64,000 bases of DNA from Dyella solisilvae (GTDB lineage: Bacteria > Pseudomonadota > Gammaproteobacteria > Xanthomonadales > Rhodanobacteraceae), in contig NZ_QQSY01000003.1 in NCBI RefSeq assembly GCF_003351225.1, positions 1-64,000 on the forward strand, in the 5' to 3' direction. The first letter of the stretch is position 1; each line of letters opens with the position of its first letter. Below the pieces are notes generated by a model. The model was not told where the DNA came from, ran no database searches, and worked only from the letters and a program-made list of their open reading frames with translations. Positions 1 to 8,972 of this stretch are shown one piece after another. A program made the translations under genes and the position numbers.

Positions 1-276
<276 letters not shown>

Positions 277-284
277 GACCCTGT

Positions 285-306
285 GTTGTCGCCTTCGGGC
301 GACAAC
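285..306 (+). terminator. Stem-loop directly after tuf
   Basis: A 9-bp inverted repeat (GTTGTCGCC, loop TTCG, GGCGACAAC) starts 9 bases after the tuf stop codon. It has no U-tract and stands just ahead of the true terminator, so it may protect the 3' end or assist termination. Confidence 0.6.
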
Positions 307-312
307 CGAAGA

Positions 313-342
313 AAAGCCGACCTCCGGGTCGGCTTTTTTTTT
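313..342 (+). terminator. Rho-independent terminator of the tuf operon
   Basis: A GC-rich stem (AAGCCGACC, loop TCC, GGGTCGGCTT) is followed by a run of eight or more T. This is a textbook intrinsic terminator separating tuf from the S10 operon. Confidence 0.93.
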
Positions 343-372
343 GGAAATTCGGCCTCGAGAGGGATTTGGGGC

Positions 373-401
373 TTTCCTTTGGCTAAATTTCCAGCTATAG
401 T
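373..401 (+). promoter_or_regulatory. Candidate promoter P1 of the S10 operon
   Basis: TTTCCT at 373-378 and TATAGT at 396-401 are separated by 17 bp. The -10 is good and the -35 weak. The GGGCTTTCCT block recurs before rpsM, and the GCTATAGTCG block recurs before rpsH. Confidence 0.5.
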
Positions 402-414
402 CGCGGTCTTGCCT

Positions 415-439
415 GTCATTGGAGTCTTGCTCCAATGAC
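415..439 (+). other. Perfect 10-bp hairpin at the start of the P1 transcript
   Basis: GTCATTGGAG, loop TCTTG, CTCCAATGAC. It begins about 7 nt after the expected P1 start site and has no T-run after it. It could stabilise the 5' end of the P1 transcript, bind a protein, or act as a DNA operator. Confidence 0.6.
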
Positions 440-535
440 CTTACAGCGAAATGAGGCGCAGGAAGTGCTTCGAGTTCGCTGGCCAGGACGGCCAATACGC
501 AAGAGAGGGCTTGGGCAACGAGGCGTGACGCTTTG

Positions 536-565
536 TTGACTGGGCCATTTCGCGCGTTTTATACT
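536..565 (+). promoter_or_regulatory. Main sigma-70 promoter P2 of the S10 operon
   Basis: TTGACT at 536-541 and TATACT at 560-565 are 18 bp apart, both one mismatch from consensus. This is the strongest promoter-like sequence upstream of rpsJ and predicts a start near 572. Confidence 0.75.
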
Positions 566-738
566 TTTCCGTCTGGGCGGGCTCGTTTAGGGCCTGCCTA
601 GTCTTTTAGGGTCGATTCCGCGACATGCTGTCGCTCGTCGCGTCGACTTGCAGTACCGCAGCGACAATGGGTTGTGCGGGTAGGTGAGAAGCCTTCCCGG
701 TTCACAGTATTTGTTCTTTCGATAACAGGACACGGTTT

Positions 739-1050
739 ATGGCGAACCAAAAGATTCGCATCCGGCTCAAGGCGTTCGATCATCGTCTGATCGACCGTTC
801 GGCCAGCGAAATCGTCGAGACGGCCAAGCGCACCGGCGCTACGGTTCTCGGCCCGATTCCGCTCCCGACCAAGATCGAGCGCTACACCATTCTGGTGTCG
901 CCGCACGTCGACAAAGATGCCCGCGACCAGTACGAGACCCGTACGCACAAGCGCGTGCTCGACATCGTCGACCCCAACGACAAGACCGTGGACGCGCTCA
1001 TGAAGCTTGATCTCGCCGCTGGCGTTGATGTTCAGATCAAGCTCGGTTGA
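739..1050 (+). CDS. rpsJ: 30S ribosomal protein S10
   Basis: The 103-aa product matches S10 (NusE) over its full length (N-terminus [18 protein letters not shown]). S10 sits in the 30S head and also pairs with NusB in transcription antitermination. The ATG is preceded by an AGGA-type ribosome site. It is the first gene of the S10 operon, following promoters P1 and P2, with rplC starting 20 bp downstream. Length is that of the E. coli protein. Confidence 0.98.
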   Translation: MANQKIRIRLKAFDHRLIDRSASEIVETAKRTGATVLGPIPLPTKIERYTILVSPHVDKDARDQYETRTHKRVLDIVDPNDKTVDALMKLDLAAGVDVQIKLG

Positions 1051-1070
1051 GCGATAAACAGGATACGAAG

Positions 1071-1712
1071 ATGAGTATCGGACTGGTTGGCCGCAAGTGC
1101 GGCATGAGCCGACTCTTCACTGAAGATGGACGCTCGATTCCGGTGACGCTGATTGAAGCCACCCCGAATCGCGTCACCCAGCTGAAGACGGAAGATAACG
1201 ATGGTTACAGCGCTGTGCAGGTCGCGGCGGGCGTCAAGCGCGCCAGCCTGCTGACGCAGCCGCTGAAGGGTCACTACGCCAAGGCGAAGGTTGAGCCGGG
1301 TCGTGGTCTGTGGGAGTTCCGCGTGTCTGCCGACGACCTCGGCAAGTACAGCGTGGGCGCCGAGATCAAGGCTGACGACGTGTTCTCGGTGGGTCAGATT
1401 GTTGACGTCGCCGGCGTGTCGAAGGGCAAGGGCTTCCAGGGCACCATCAAGCGTCACAACTTCACCATGGGCGACGCGACCCACGGTAACTCGCTGTCGC
1501 ATCGTGCGCCGGGTTCTATCGGTCAGCGCCAGACCCCGGGTCGCGTGTTCCCGGGCAAGAAGATGGCAGGTCACATGGGTGCAGTGAACCGCACGCAGCA
1601 GGGCCTGGAAGTGGTCAAGGTCGACGCCGAGCGTCATCTGATCGCGGTGAAGGGCGCGGTGCCGGGTGCTACCGGCGGCGACGTCGTCATCCGTCCGACG
1701 ACCAAGGGCTGA
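1071..1712 (+). CDS. rplC: 50S ribosomal protein L3
   Basis: This is a 213-aa L3, an early-assembly protein reaching the peptidyl-transferase region. The segment [17 protein letters not shown] contains the glutamine that PrmB methylates in E. coli (family knowledge). I chose the ATG at 1071, which gives the conserved start [16 protein letters not shown] and has AGGA just upstream, over an in-frame TTG at 1047 that would add eight non-conserved residues and overlap rpsJ. Confidence 0.98.
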   Translation: MSIGLVGRKCGMSRLFTEDGRSIPVTLIEATPNRVTQLKTEDNDGYSAVQVAAGVKRASLLTQPLKGHYAKAKVEPGRGLWEFRVSADDLGKYSVGAEIKADDVFSVGQIVDVAGVSKGKGFQGTIKRHNFTMGDATHGNSLSHRAPGSIGQRQTPGRVFPGKKMAGHMGAVNRTQQGLEVVKVDAERHLIAVKGAVPGATGGDVVIRPTTKG

Positions 1713-1723
1713 GGAGAGACGCC

Positions 1724-2326
1724 ATGGAAATCAATGTCATTGGCGCCAAGCCGCTCAACGTGTCGGACGAAGTGTTCGGCGGTGAGTTCAAGCAGGCTCT
1801 GATCCACCAGGTGGTTGTGGCCTACCAGGCCGGCGGTCGCGCCGGTACCAAGGCCCAGCTGTCGCGTGGTGAGCTGTCGGGTACCACCAAGAAGTTCAAG
1901 AAGCAGAAGGGCGGCGGCGCTCGTCACGGCGACTACCGCGCTCCGATCTTCGTGGGCGGTGGTGTCACGTTCGCAGCCAAGCCGCGCAACTACGAGCAGA
2001 AGGTCAACCGCAAGGCTTACCGCGTCGCTATTCGTTCGATCCTTTCCGAGCTGATCCGCCAGGATCGCCTGAAGGTCGTCGAGAGCTTCGGCATCGAAAC
2101 GCCGAAGACCAAGGCGATGGTCGCCAAGCTGGCCGAGCTGCAGGTTTCCGGCCGCGTGCTGCTGGTCTCGGAAGACGCCAACGAGGCGACCTTCCTGGCC
2201 GCGCGCAACATCCCGTACATCCACGTTGTGGACGTGCTGGCGCTGAACCCGGTCAGCCTGGTCGGTTCGGACCACATCGTCATGACCGTCGATGCGGTGA
2301 AGAAGATCGAGGAGTGGCTGGCATGA
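1724..2326 (+). CDS. rplD: 50S ribosomal protein L4
   Basis: The 200-aa protein is full-length L4, with the basic loop [19 protein letters not shown] that lines the exit tunnel. In E. coli L4 also represses its own operon through the S10 leader and by transcription attenuation. Whether that holds here is unknown. GAGGAG at its 3' end serves as the ribosome site for rplW, whose start overlaps the L4 stop. Confidence 0.98.
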   Translation: MEINVIGAKPLNVSDEVFGGEFKQALIHQVVVAYQAGGRAGTKAQLSRGELSGTTKKFKKQKGGGARHGDYRAPIFVGGGVTFAAKPRNYEQKVNRKAYRVAIRSILSELIRQDRLKVVESFGIETPKTKAMVAKLAELQVSGRVLLVSEDANEATFLAARNIPYIHVVDVLALNPVSLVGSDHIVMTVDAVKKIEEWLA

Positions 2327-2616
2327 GCAACGAACGCATCCTGAATACGCTGCGCGCGCCGCACATCTCGGAGAAGGCTGCACGCGTCGCCGAGAAGAAC
2401 CAGTACGTTTTCGTGGTCGCCCCCGAGGCAACCAAGGCCGATGTCCGCGCTGCGGTGGAACAGATGTTCGACGTCAAGGTCGAGCAGGTGAACCTCGTCA
2501 ACGCCAAGGGCAAGGTCAAGTCCTTCCGTTTCCGCGCTGGCAGCCGCCAGGGCAAGCGCAAGGCCTACGTTCGCCTCGCTGATGGTCAGACCATCGACGT
2601 GTCGACCAAGGCCTGA
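2323..2616 (+). CDS. rplW: 50S ribosomal protein L23
   Basis: This is a 97-aa L23, a tunnel-exit protein that docks trigger factor and SRP. The ATG at 2323 overlaps the rplD stop as ATGA, indicating translational coupling. A strong GAGGAG lies 9 bases upstream. The residue order ([16 protein letters not shown], then FDVKVEQVN) is typical of bacterial L23. Confidence 0.98.
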   Translation: MSNERILNTLRAPHISEKAARVAEKNQYVFVVAPEATKADVRAAVEQMFDVKVEQVNLVNAKGKVKSFRFRAGSRQGKRKAYVRLADGQTIDVSTKA

Positions 2617-2634
2617 GCCAGGAGTTGAATTGAG

Positions 2635-3456
2635 ATGGCACTGATCACTCATAAGCCGACCTCCCCCGGACGCCGCGACGCAGTCAGCGTTCGTACCGAA
2701 GGTCTGCACAAGGGCGCGCCGTACGCAGCCCTGACCGAAGCCAAGAACAAGAACGGCGGTCGCAACCATTACGGTCGCATCACCGTTCGTCACCAGGGCG
2801 GCGGTCACAAGCAGCGTTACCGCATCATCGACTTCAAGCGCGACAAGGAAGGCATTGCCGCCCGCGTCGAGCGCATCGAGTACGATCCCAACCGCACCGC
2901 GCACATCGCGCTGCTGTGCTACGCCGATGGCGAGCGCCGCTACATCATCGCGCCGAAGGGCGTGCAGGTGGGCGACCGTCTGGTGTCGGGCAGCGACGCG
3001 CCGATCAAGGCCGGCAACAGCCTGCCGCTGCGCGCGATCCCGGTGGGTTCGACCATCCACTGCATCGAGATGAAGCCGGGCAAGGGTGCGCAGATCGCAC
3101 GCTCCGCCGGCGCCTCGGTCCAGCTGGTGGCTCGCGAGTCGGGCTACGCCACGCTTCGCCTCCGTTCGGGCGAAATGCGTCGCGTGCCGGTCGACTGCCG
3201 CGCCACCATCGGTGAAGTCGGCAACAGCGAACACAGCCTGAAGAAGCTCGGCAAGGCCGGCGCCAAGCGCTGGCTCGGCATCCGTCCGACCGTTCGCGGT
3301 GTCGTGATGAACCCGGTCGACCATCCGCACGGCGGTGGTGAAGGCCGTACCTCCGGTGGCCGTCATCCGGTCAGCCCGTGGGGCACGCCGACCAAGGGCT
3401 ACAAGACCCGCAACAACAAGCGCACGCAGCAGTTCATCGTGCGTCGTCGCAAGTAA
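2635..3456 (+). CDS. rplB: 50S ribosomal protein L2
   Basis: The product has 273 aa, the same length as E. coli L2. The C-terminal motif [15 protein letters not shown] holds the conserved histidine implicated in subunit association and peptidyl transferase support. The gene lies between rplW and rpsS with gaps of 18 and 12 bp, so all are co-transcribed. Confidence 0.98.
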   Translation: MALITHKPTSPGRRDAVSVRTEGLHKGAPYAALTEAKNKNGGRNHYGRITVRHQGGGHKQRYRIIDFKRDKEGIAARVERIEYDPNRTAHIALLCYADGERRYIIAPKGVQVGDRLVSGSDAPIKAGNSLPLRAIPVGSTIHCIEMKPGKGAQIARSAGASVQLVARESGYATLRLRSGEMRRVPVDCRATIGEVGNSEHSLKKLGKAGAKRWLGIRPTVRGVVMNPVDHPHGGGEGRTSGGRHPVSPWGTPTKGYKTRNNKRTQQFIVRRRK

Positions 3457-3468
3457 TAGGAAACGACT

Positions 3469-3741
3469 ATGCCGCGCTCTCTAAAGAAAGGTCCGTTCGT
3501 TGACCTGCACCTCGTAAAGAAGGTGGAAGCCGCCGTTTCCGCCAACAACAAGCGCCCGATCAAGACCTGGTCGCGTCGCTCGATGATCCTGCCGGAAATG
3601 GTCGGCCTGACCATCGCCATCCACAACGGCCGTCAGCATGTCCCCGTGCTGGTCAACGAGAACATGGTCGGGCACAAGCTCGGCGAGTTCGCGGTGACCC
3701 GTACCTTCAAGGGCCATGGCGGCGACAAGAAGGGCAAGTGA
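3469..3741 (+). CDS. rpsS: 30S ribosomal protein S19
   Basis: The 90-aa S19 starts [15 protein letters not shown] and carries the usual basic C-terminal tail ([12 protein letters not shown]). It lies in the 30S head next to S13. Its stop overlaps the rplV start by one base (TGATG), so the two are probably translationally coupled. Confidence 0.98.
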   Translation: MPRSLKKGPFVDLHLVKKVEAAVSANNKRPIKTWSRRSMILPEMVGLTIAIHNGRQHVPVLVNENMVGHKLGEFAVTRTFKGHGGDKKGK

Positions 3742-4076
3742 TGAGCACTGAAGCCAAAGCGATCCTGCGCAGCGCCCGCATTTCGGCGCAGAAGGCACGC
3801 CTGGTGGCTGACCTGGTCCGCGGCATGCCCGTGGGCCGAGCCAGCGACGTGCTCCAGTTCACCAACAAGAAGGCCGCAGCCATTGTTCGCAAGGTGCTGC
3901 TGTCGGCCGTCGCCAACGCCGAGAACAACCTCGGCGCCGATGTCGACGAGCTGAAGGTCGCACGCATCTTCGTGGACGAGGGTCCGGCGATGAAGCGCAT
4001 GTACGCCCGCGCCAAGGGCCGCGGTTCCCGCATCCTGAAGCGCACGAGCCACATCACTGTGGTCGTTGGCAACTAA
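3741..4076 (+). CDS. rplV: 50S ribosomal protein L22
   Basis: The 111-aa L22 carries the beta-hairpin tip region [15 protein letters not shown] that narrows the exit tunnel and is a macrolide-resistance site in other bacteria. The ATG at 3741 follows GTG at 3738, which I rejected because ATG gives the conserved [10 protein letters not shown] start. It overlaps rpsS by one base. Confidence 0.97.
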   Translation: MSTEAKAILRSARISAQKARLVADLVRGMPVGRASDVLQFTNKKAAAIVRKVLLSAVANAENNLGADVDELKVARIFVDEGPAMKRMYARAKGRGSRILKRTSHITVVVGN

Positions 4077-4089
4077 GAGGACATAGACG

Positions 4090-4839
4090 ATGGGTCATAA
4101 AGTTCATCCCACCGGTATCCGCCTCGGCATTGCCAAGGACTGGAACTCGAAGTGGTACGCCAACAAGGGCGAATACGCCCAGTACCTCGCTGCCGACCTG
4201 AAGGTCCGCGAGATGCTGCGCAAGAAGCTGGCCCAGGCCGGCATTTCGAAGATCCTCATCGAGCGTCCGGCCAAGACCGCGCGCGTGACGATCCACACCG
4301 CCCGTCCGGGCGTGGTGATCGGCAAGAAGGGTGAGGACATCGAGAAGCTGCGCAAGGAAGTCAGCGACATGATGGGCGTTCCGGCGCACATCAACGTCAG
4401 CGAAGTGCGCAAGCCCGAGCTGGACGCGCAGCTGGTTGCCGAGTCGATCGCGCAGCAGCTGGAGCGTCGCATCATGTTCCGCCGCGCGATGAAGCGCTCG
4501 GTCGGCAATGCGATGCGCCTGGGCGCACTGGGCATCAAGATCAATGTCTCTGGCCGTCTGAACGGCGCTGAGATTGCTCGTTCCGAATGGGCCCGTGAAG
4601 GTCGCGTACCGCTGCATACCCTGCGTGCGGACATCGACTATGGCTTCGCCGAGGCGAAGACCACCTACGGCATCATCGGCATCAAGGTGTGGATCTACAA
4701 GGGCGAGATCTTCGATCTGTCCCAGGTCAACCAGGAGCCGAAGGAAGAGCAGTCCCAGCCGCGCCGTGAGGGTGGTGAGGGTCGTCGTGAATCGCGTCGC
4801 GAGGGCGGTGAAGGCCGTCGCGAGCGGACGGCGAAGTAA
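4090..4839 (+). CDS. rpsC: 30S ribosomal protein S3 with extended Arg/Gly/Glu-rich tail
   Basis: The first ~215 residues are a normal S3, with the KH domain GxxG-type segment [13 protein letters not shown] and the basic mRNA-entry surface ([12 protein letters not shown]). At 249 aa it is longer than the 233-aa E. coli protein. The extra C-terminal tail has two near-identical copies of the unit [10 protein letters not shown]. The tail is probably disordered; its function is unknown. The gene starts with ATG after an AGAGGA-type site and sits in the S10 operon. Confidence 0.97.
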   Translation: MGHKVHPTGIRLGIAKDWNSKWYANKGEYAQYLAADLKVREMLRKKLAQAGISKILIERPAKTARVTIHTARPGVVIGKKGEDIEKLRKEVSDMMGVPAHINVSEVRKPELDAQLVAESIAQQLERRIMFRRAMKRSVGNAMRLGALGIKINVSGRLNGAEIARSEWAREGRVPLHTLRADIDYGFAEAKTTYGIIGIKVWIYKGEIFDLSQVNQEPKEEQSQPRREGGEGRRESRREGGEGRRERTAK

Positions 4840-4850
4840 GGAGAGTTGCC

Positions 4851-5264
4851 ATGCTGCAACCCAAGCGAACCAAATTCCGTAAGCAGTTCAAGGGCCGTAA
4901 CGATGGTCTGGCTTTCTGCTCGAACCTCGTCAGCTTTGGCGAGTTCGGCCTGAAGGCGACCACGCACGGTGCACTGACCGCCCGCCAGATCGAGGCCGGC
5001 CGTCGTTGCATCACCCGCTTCGTGAAGCGCGGCGGCAAGCTGTGGATCCGCGTGTACCCGGACAAGCCCATCACCAAGAAGCCCATCGAAGTTCGAATGG
5101 GCGCCGGTAAGGGTGGCGTCGAATACTGGGTCGCTCCGATCCAGCCGGGCCGCATGCTGTATGAAATCGAGGGTATCGACGAAGCCTCCGCACGCGAGGC
5201 GTTCCGCCTGGCCGCGGCCAAGCTCTCGGTCCAGACCCAATTCGTGACCAGGGCGGTGATGTGA
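4851..5264 (+). CDS. rplP: 50S ribosomal protein L16
   Basis: This 137-aa L16 binds near the A-site tRNA elbow. The segment around Arg82 ([12 protein letters not shown]) corresponds to the arginine hydroxylated by RoxA in E. coli L16. The start ATG follows a GGAGAG ribosome site. The stop is one base from the rpmC start. Confidence 0.98.
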   Translation: MLQPKRTKFRKQFKGRNDGLAFCSNLVSFGEFGLKATTHGALTARQIEAGRRCITRFVKRGGKLWIRVYPDKPITKKPIEVRMGAGKGGVEYWVAPIQPGRMLYEIEGIDEASAREAFRLAAAKLSVQTQFVTRAVM

Positions 5265-5265
5265 T

Positions 5266-5451
5266 ATGGCCATCAAAGATCTGACCAACAAGACGGCCGA
5301 AGAGCTGAATAAGCACCTGCTGGACCTGCGCAAGGAGCAGTTCAACCTGCGCATGCAGAAGGGCACCGGCCAGCTCAACCAGCCGCACCAGCTGCGCCGA
5401 GTTCGGCGCGACATCGCCCGCACGAAGTTCGTGCTCGGCGGCAAGAAGTAA
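5266..5451 (+). CDS. rpmC: 50S ribosomal protein L29
   Basis: A 61-aa, almost all-helical L29 with the family signature [28 protein letters not shown]. It sits by the tunnel exit with L23. It begins one base after the rplP stop, so it is tightly coupled in the operon. Confidence 0.97.
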   Translation: MAIKDLTNKTAEELNKHLLDLRKEQFNLRMQKGTGQLNQPHQLRRVRRDIARTKFVLGGKK

Positions 5452-5463
5452 GGGACGGCCGAT

Positions 5464-5724
5464 ATGAGCGACAACCAGAAGCAGACGCGCACCCTCGAGG
5501 GCCGCGTCATCAGCAACAAGATGGACAAGACCGTGACGGTCCTGATCGAGCGCCAGGAACAGCATCCGCTGATCGGCAAGATCATCCGTCGTTCGACCAA
5601 GCTGCACGCGCAGAACGATCTGGGCGCCAACGAAGGCGACCTGGTCCGCATCGCGGAATGCCGTCCTCTGTCCAAGACCAAGCATCACCGCGTGGTCGAA
5701 ATCATCACGCGCGCTAACGTCTAA
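5464..5724 (+). CDS. rpsQ: 30S ribosomal protein S17
   Basis: The 86-aa S17 has the OB-fold core [19 protein letters not shown] and the conserved [23 protein letters not shown] ending. It is a primary 16S rRNA binder and the last gene of the S10 operon in the E. coli arrangement. Only 14 bp separate it from rplN, with no terminator, so S10 and spc probably form one transcript. Confidence 0.98.
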   Translation: MSDNQKQTRTLEGRVISNKMDKTVTVLIERQEQHPLIGKIIRRSTKLHAQNDLGANEGDLVRIAECRPLSKTKHHRVVEIITRANV

Positions 5725-5738
5725 GGGAGGGTGCAGAC

Positions 5739-6107
5739 ATGATCCAGATGCAAAGCACGCTTTCCGCGGCTGACAATAGCGGCGCCCGCGAACTGATGTG
5801 CATCAAGGTGCTCGGCGGCTCCAAGCGTCGTTACGCCGCGATCGGTGACGTGATCAAGGTCACCGTGAAGGATGCCATCCCCCGCGGCAAGGTGAAGAAG
5901 GGTGAGGTGTACAACGCCGTGGTGGTTCGTACCGCCAAGGGTGTGCGCCGTCCCGATGGCTCGCTGATCCGTTTCGACGGCAACGCAGCGGTCCTCCTCA
6001 ACAACAAGCTCGAGCCGATCGGCACCCGTATCTTCGGGCCGGTCACCCGCGAGCTGCGCAGCGAGAAGTTCATGAAGATCGTCTCCCTCGCGCCCGAAGT
6101 GCTCTGA
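5739..6107 (+). CDS. rplN: 50S ribosomal protein L14
   Basis: The 122-aa L14 has the typical start [18 protein letters not shown] and the signature [16 protein letters not shown]. It contributes to the subunit interface and is the target of the silencing factor RsfS in other bacteria. It is the first spc-type gene, with GGGAGG 10 bases before the ATG. No promoter is visible in the short gap after rpsQ. Confidence 0.98.
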   Translation: MIQMQSTLSAADNSGARELMCIKVLGGSKRRYAAIGDVIKVTVKDAIPRGKVKKGEVYNAVVVRTAKGVRRPDGSLIRFDGNAAVLLNNKLEPIGTRIFGPVTRELRSEKFMKIVSLAPEVL

Positions 6108-6121
6108 GCGGAGTCCAGACC

Positions 6122-6436
6122 ATGAACCGTATCCGCAAGGGTGATCAGGTCCTCGTGATCACCGGCAAGAACAAGGGTCAGCGCGGCGACGTGCTGCGCG
6201 TTGATGGCGACCGCGTGTTCGTCTCCAACGTGAACCTGGTCAAGCGTCACACCAAGCCGAACCCCCAGGCCAACCAGGCTGGCGGCATCGTCGAGCGTGA
6301 AGCTTCGATCCACATCTCCAACGTCCAGCTGTTCAACTCTGCCACGGGCAAGGGTGAGCGCGTTGGCGCCAAGACGCTCTCTGATGGGCGTAAGGTGCGC
6401 GTGTTCAAGTCCAACGGCGAAGTTGTGGACGCGTAA
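6122..6436 (+). CDS. rplX: 50S ribosomal protein L24
   Basis: The 104-aa L24 has an N-terminal KOW motif ([24 protein letters not shown]) and an assembly-initiator role at the 5' end of 23S rRNA. Gaps to rplN and rplE are 14 and 10 bp. Confidence 0.98.
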   Translation: MNRIRKGDQVLVITGKNKGQRGDVLRVDGDRVFVSNVNLVKRHTKPNPQANQAGGIVEREASIHISNVQLFNSATGKGERVGAKTLSDGRKVRVFKSNGEVVDA

Positions 6437-6446
6437 GGAATAAATC

Positions 6447-6989
6447 ATGACGACGCGTCTCGAAACGTTTTACAAAGACCAGGTCATCAAGAAGCTCACC
6501 GAGCGTTTTGGTTACCAGAACGTGATGCAGGTTCCCCGCATCACCAAGATCACGCTGAATATGGGCGTGGGCGAAGCCGCCGGCAACAAGAAGGTGCTCG
6601 AGAACGCCGTGGCCGACATGGCCAAGATCTCGGGCCAGAAGCCGATCCAGACCAAGGCCCGCGTGTCGGTCGCCTCGTTCAAGATCCGCGACGGCTGGCC
6701 GATCGGTTGCAAGGTCACCCTGCGCCGCGCCCAGATGTGGGAATTCCTCGATCGCCTGATCAACATCTCGCTGCCGCGTACGCGCGACTTCCGTGGTGTG
6801 TCGGGTCGCGCCTTCGATGGCCGTGGTAACTACAACTTCGGCATCAAGGAACAGATCATCTTCCCGGAAATCGACTTCGACGCCGTCGACGCGATGCGTG
6901 GTATGGACATCTCCATCACCACCACCGCCAAGACCGACGAAGAAGCCAAGGCGCTGCTGGAAGCCTTCAGCTTCCCGTTCCGCAACTAA
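6447..6989 (+). CDS. rplE: 50S ribosomal protein L5
   Basis: A 180-aa L5, part of the 5S rRNP in the central protuberance. The signatures [15 protein letters not shown] and [18 protein letters not shown] are clear. The gene lies between rplX and rpsN as in other Gammaproteobacteria. Confidence 0.98.
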   Translation: MTTRLETFYKDQVIKKLTERFGYQNVMQVPRITKITLNMGVGEAAGNKKVLENAVADMAKISGQKPIQTKARVSVASFKIRDGWPIGCKVTLRRAQMWEFLDRLINISLPRTRDFRGVSGRAFDGRGNYNFGIKEQIIFPEIDFDAVDAMRGMDISITTTAKTDEEAKALLEAFSFPFRN

Positions 6990-7007
6990 GAGAGTCGCGA
7001 GAGACAC

Positions 7008-7313
7008 ATGGCCAAGACCTCGATGGTTAACCGCGACCTCAAGCGGACCAAGCTCGTCAAGAAGTACGCCGCCAAGCGCGCCGAACTGAAGGCGATTGTG
7101 CTGAGCCCCACCGCCTCCTACGAGGAGAAGATGGACGCCCAGGCCAAGCTGCAGAAGCAGCCGCGTGACGCCAGCCCGGCCCGCCAGCGTACCCGCTGCG
7201 CGCTGACCGGTCGTCCGCGCGCCGTGTACCAGAAGTTCGGCCTCGGCCGTAACAAGCTGCGCGAAGCCACCATGCGTGGCGACGTACCTGGCCTGCGCAA
7301 GGCCAGCTGGTAA
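7008..7313 (+). CDS. rpsN: 30S ribosomal protein S14 (zinc-independent long form)
   Basis: The product has 101 aa and no CxxC zinc pairs, so it is the long zinc-free type of S14 seen in most Gammaproteobacteria. The C-terminus [33 protein letters not shown] is diagnostic in parts. Unusually, 224 bp and a candidate promoter separate it from rpsH. Confidence 0.98.
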   Translation: MAKTSMVNRDLKRTKLVKKYAAKRAELKAIVLSPTASYEEKMDAQAKLQKQPRDASPARQRTRCALTGRPRAVYQKFGLGRNKLREATMRGDVPGLRKASW

Positions 7314-7362
7314 GACCCCAAACAGGGCAGGGCGGGTGCATACCCTCCCTTGCTCGATGCGG

Positions 7363-7405
7363 CGGCAGGCCCCGCGGCCTGCCGTCGTTGGCGCGAATAC
7401 GCGCC
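7363..7405 (+). other. Two consecutive perfect hairpins after rpsN
   Basis: A 9-bp stem (7363-7371 with 7376-7384; CGGCAGGCC, loop CCGC) is followed 5 bases later by a 6-bp stem (GGCGCG, loop AATA, CGCGCC; 7390-7405). There is no U-run. They could protect the 3' end of an S10/spc transcript segment or attenuate read-through into rpsH. Confidence 0.6.
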
Positions 7406-7409
7406 GAGA

Positions 7410-7439
7410 TTCGCAAAGTCGGAAAAATGCTGCTATAGT
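7410..7439 (+). promoter_or_regulatory. Candidate internal promoter before rpsH
   Basis: TTCGCA at 7410-7415 and TATAGT at 7434-7439 are 18 bp apart. The -10 and the bases after it (GCTATAGTCG, then GGTCT) match the P1 region of the S10 operon. The predicted start near 7446 gives a ~90-nt leader for rpsH. Confidence 0.5.
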
Positions 7440-7537
7440 CGATGGTCTGCACTTCGCAGACCGGTCACTGTGCCGGCATACAACTCAATATTGATTTCCG
7501 GTTTTTCGGATATCGGTGCACTCTGAAGGATGTTTTC

Positions 7538-7933
7538 ATGAGCATGACTGATCCCATCGCCGATCTGTTTACGCGCATCCGCAACGCCCAGCTCACGGGC
7601 AAGCAGACCGTAAACATGCCGTCGTCGAAGCTGAAGGTGGCCATCGCCAACCTTCTCAAGAACGAGGGCTATATCCTCGACGCCAAGGCCTCCTCCGTGG
7701 AAGGCAAGCCGGTGCTCGAGATCAAGCTCAAGTATTTCGAAGGCCGTCCGGCCATCGAATCCATTGCCCGTGTCAGCCGCTCCGGCCTCCGCGTCTACCG
7801 CGGCAAGGACGAGCTGCCGAAGGTCCTGGGTGGCCTGGGTATCTCGATCATCTCGACTTCCGCCGGTTTGCTGACCGACGCGCAGGCCCGTGCCAAGGGT
7901 CTGGGCGGCGAAGTCATCGGCCAGGTCGCATAA
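7538..7933 (+). CDS. rpsH: 30S ribosomal protein S8
   Basis: The 131-aa S8 is a primary 16S binder and the spc-operon repressor in E. coli. I chose ATG at 7538 ([18 protein letters not shown]), which has AAGGA 7 bases upstream; ATG 7544 is a possible alternative, and an earlier in-frame ATG lies in non-conserved sequence. The gene is set apart from rpsN by a gap carrying hairpins and a candidate promoter. Confidence 0.97.
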   Translation: MSMTDPIADLFTRIRNAQLTGKQTVNMPSSKLKVAIANLLKNEGYILDAKASSVEGKPVLEIKLKYFEGRPAIESIARVSRSGLRVYRGKDELPKVLGGLGISIISTSAGLLTDAQARAKGLGGEVIGQVA

Positions 7934-7943
7934 GGAGTCGACG

Positions 7944-8471
7944 ATGTCCCGCGTTGCCAAAAAGCCGATTACCCTGCCGAAGGGCGTCGAGATCACCTCG
8001 AACGCCAATGGCATCACCGTCAAGGGCCCGAAGGGCACCCTGGCGACTCACGCGCTCCCGGGCGCTTCCGTGTCCATCGAGAACGGCGTGGCGAACATCG
8101 CCGTGGCCGAGGGCGCCGACGACAAGTTCGGTGGCACCCTGCGTGCGCTGCTGGCCAACATGGTCAAGGGCGTGTCCGACGGTTACGAGCGCAAGCTCGA
8201 GCTGGTCGGCGTGGGCTACCGTGCCTCGATGGCCGGCAAGTCGCTGAACATCGCCCTGGGCTTCTCGCACCCGGTCGTGTTCGATGCGCCGGAAGGCATC
8301 TCCATCGAAACCCCGTCGCAGACCGAAATCCTGATCAAAGGTTCGGACAAGCAGCGCGTGGGTGAAGTGGCCGCCAAGATCCGCTCGTTCCGTCCGCCGG
8401 AGCCGTACAAGGGCAAGGGCGTCCGCTACTCGGGCGAGAAGATCACCCTGAAGGAAGCCAAGAAGGCCTAA
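7944..8471 (+). CDS. rplF: 50S ribosomal protein L6
   Basis: The 175-aa L6 has two repeated alpha/beta domains and the C-terminal signature [17 protein letters not shown]. The ATG at 7944 follows AAGGAG and yields the conserved start [17 protein letters not shown]. It lies 10 bp after rpsH. Confidence 0.98.
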   Translation: MSRVAKKPITLPKGVEITSNANGITVKGPKGTLATHALPGASVSIENGVANIAVAEGADDKFGGTLRALLANMVKGVSDGYERKLELVGVGYRASMAGKSLNIALGFSHPVVFDAPEGISIETPSQTEILIKGSDKQRVGEVAAKIRSFRPPEPYKGKGVRYSGEKITLKEAKKA

Positions 8472-8500
8472 GGGTCTATCCGCTTCCTGGAGAGAACACG

Positions 8501-8854
8501 ATGAACAAGAACGAATCCCGCCTGCGTCGCGCCAAGTCGACTCGCGCGCACATCCGCAAGCTCGCCGTGGCCCGCCTGTCGGTGCATCGCACCGGTCAGC
8601 ACCTGTACGCACAGGTGTTCGCCGCCGATGGCCAGAGCGTGGTGGCTGCCGCGTCGACCGTGCAGAAGTCGGTCGCCGAGGGCCTGAAGGGCACCAAGAA
8701 CCTGACCGCAGCTGCCGCTGTCGGTAAGGCGGTGGCTGAGCGCGCCCTGGCCGCTGGTATCGAGTCCGTGGCGTTCGATCGCTCGGGCTTCCGCTTCCAC
8801 GGTCGTATCAAGGCGCTGGCTGATGCAGCCCGCGAAGCCGGCCTGAAGTTCTAA
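8501..8854 (+). CDS. rplR: 50S ribosomal protein L18
   Basis: The 117-aa L18 binds 5S rRNA with L5. Its basic N-terminus and the end [16 protein letters not shown] are typical. It is followed by an unusual 118-bp non-coding segment with strong hairpins before rpsE. Confidence 0.97.
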   Translation: MNKNESRLRRAKSTRAHIRKLAVARLSVHRTGQHLYAQVFAADGQSVVAAASTVQKSVAEGLKGTKNLTAAAAVGKAVAERALAAGIESVAFDRSGFRFHGRIKALADAAREAGLKF

Positions 8855-8861
8855 GCCGGTC

Positions 8862-8897
8862 GGTTTCAGGCGCCGGCTGATCCCGGCGCCTGAAGCC
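8862..8897 (+). other. 15-bp stem-loop between rplR and rpsE
   Basis: A perfect 12-bp stem (TTCAGGCGCCGG at 8865-8876 with its complement at 8883-8894, loop CTGATC) extends by three more pairs including one G-U. There is no U-tract. Its position inside the spc operon suggests an RNA processing, stability or translational control element. Confidence 0.75.
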
Positions 8898-8920
8898 AAC
8901 AGCAGTACCTACAACTCCAA

Positions 8921-8957
8921 GCGGCTTAGCCGCAAGCAAAAGTCCCGGTTAGCCGGG
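8921..8957 (+). other. Two short TTAGCCG hairpins ahead of rpsE
   Basis: GCGGC-TTA-GCCGC (8921-8933) and CCCGG-TTAG-CCGGG (8944-8957) stand in a row, both containing TTAGCCG. The second ends 15 bases before the rpsE ATG and could affect ribosome access. No strong Shine-Dalgarno sequence is visible apart from GGAAA. Confidence 0.5.
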
Positions 8958-8972
8958 CATACGGAAAAAAAC

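Larger units (their letters stand above)
343..738 (+). promoter_or_regulatory. S10 operon upstream region and leader, no protein gene
   Basis: These ~396 bases contain no credible ORF. They hold two candidate promoters (P1 at 373-401, P2 at 536-565), a perfect hairpin at 415-439 just after P1, and a leader of about 167 nt from P2 to rpsJ. The leader can form CGCGAC/GTCGCG (619-624 with 637-642) and other weaker stems. In E. coli the S10 leader is the L4 autoregulation target; whether this leader folds the same way cannot be decided by eye. Confidence 0.6.

Noticed and set aside
285-342. tRNA or small RNA gene after tuf
   Set aside because: The structure is two simple stem-loops, the second a standard terminator.
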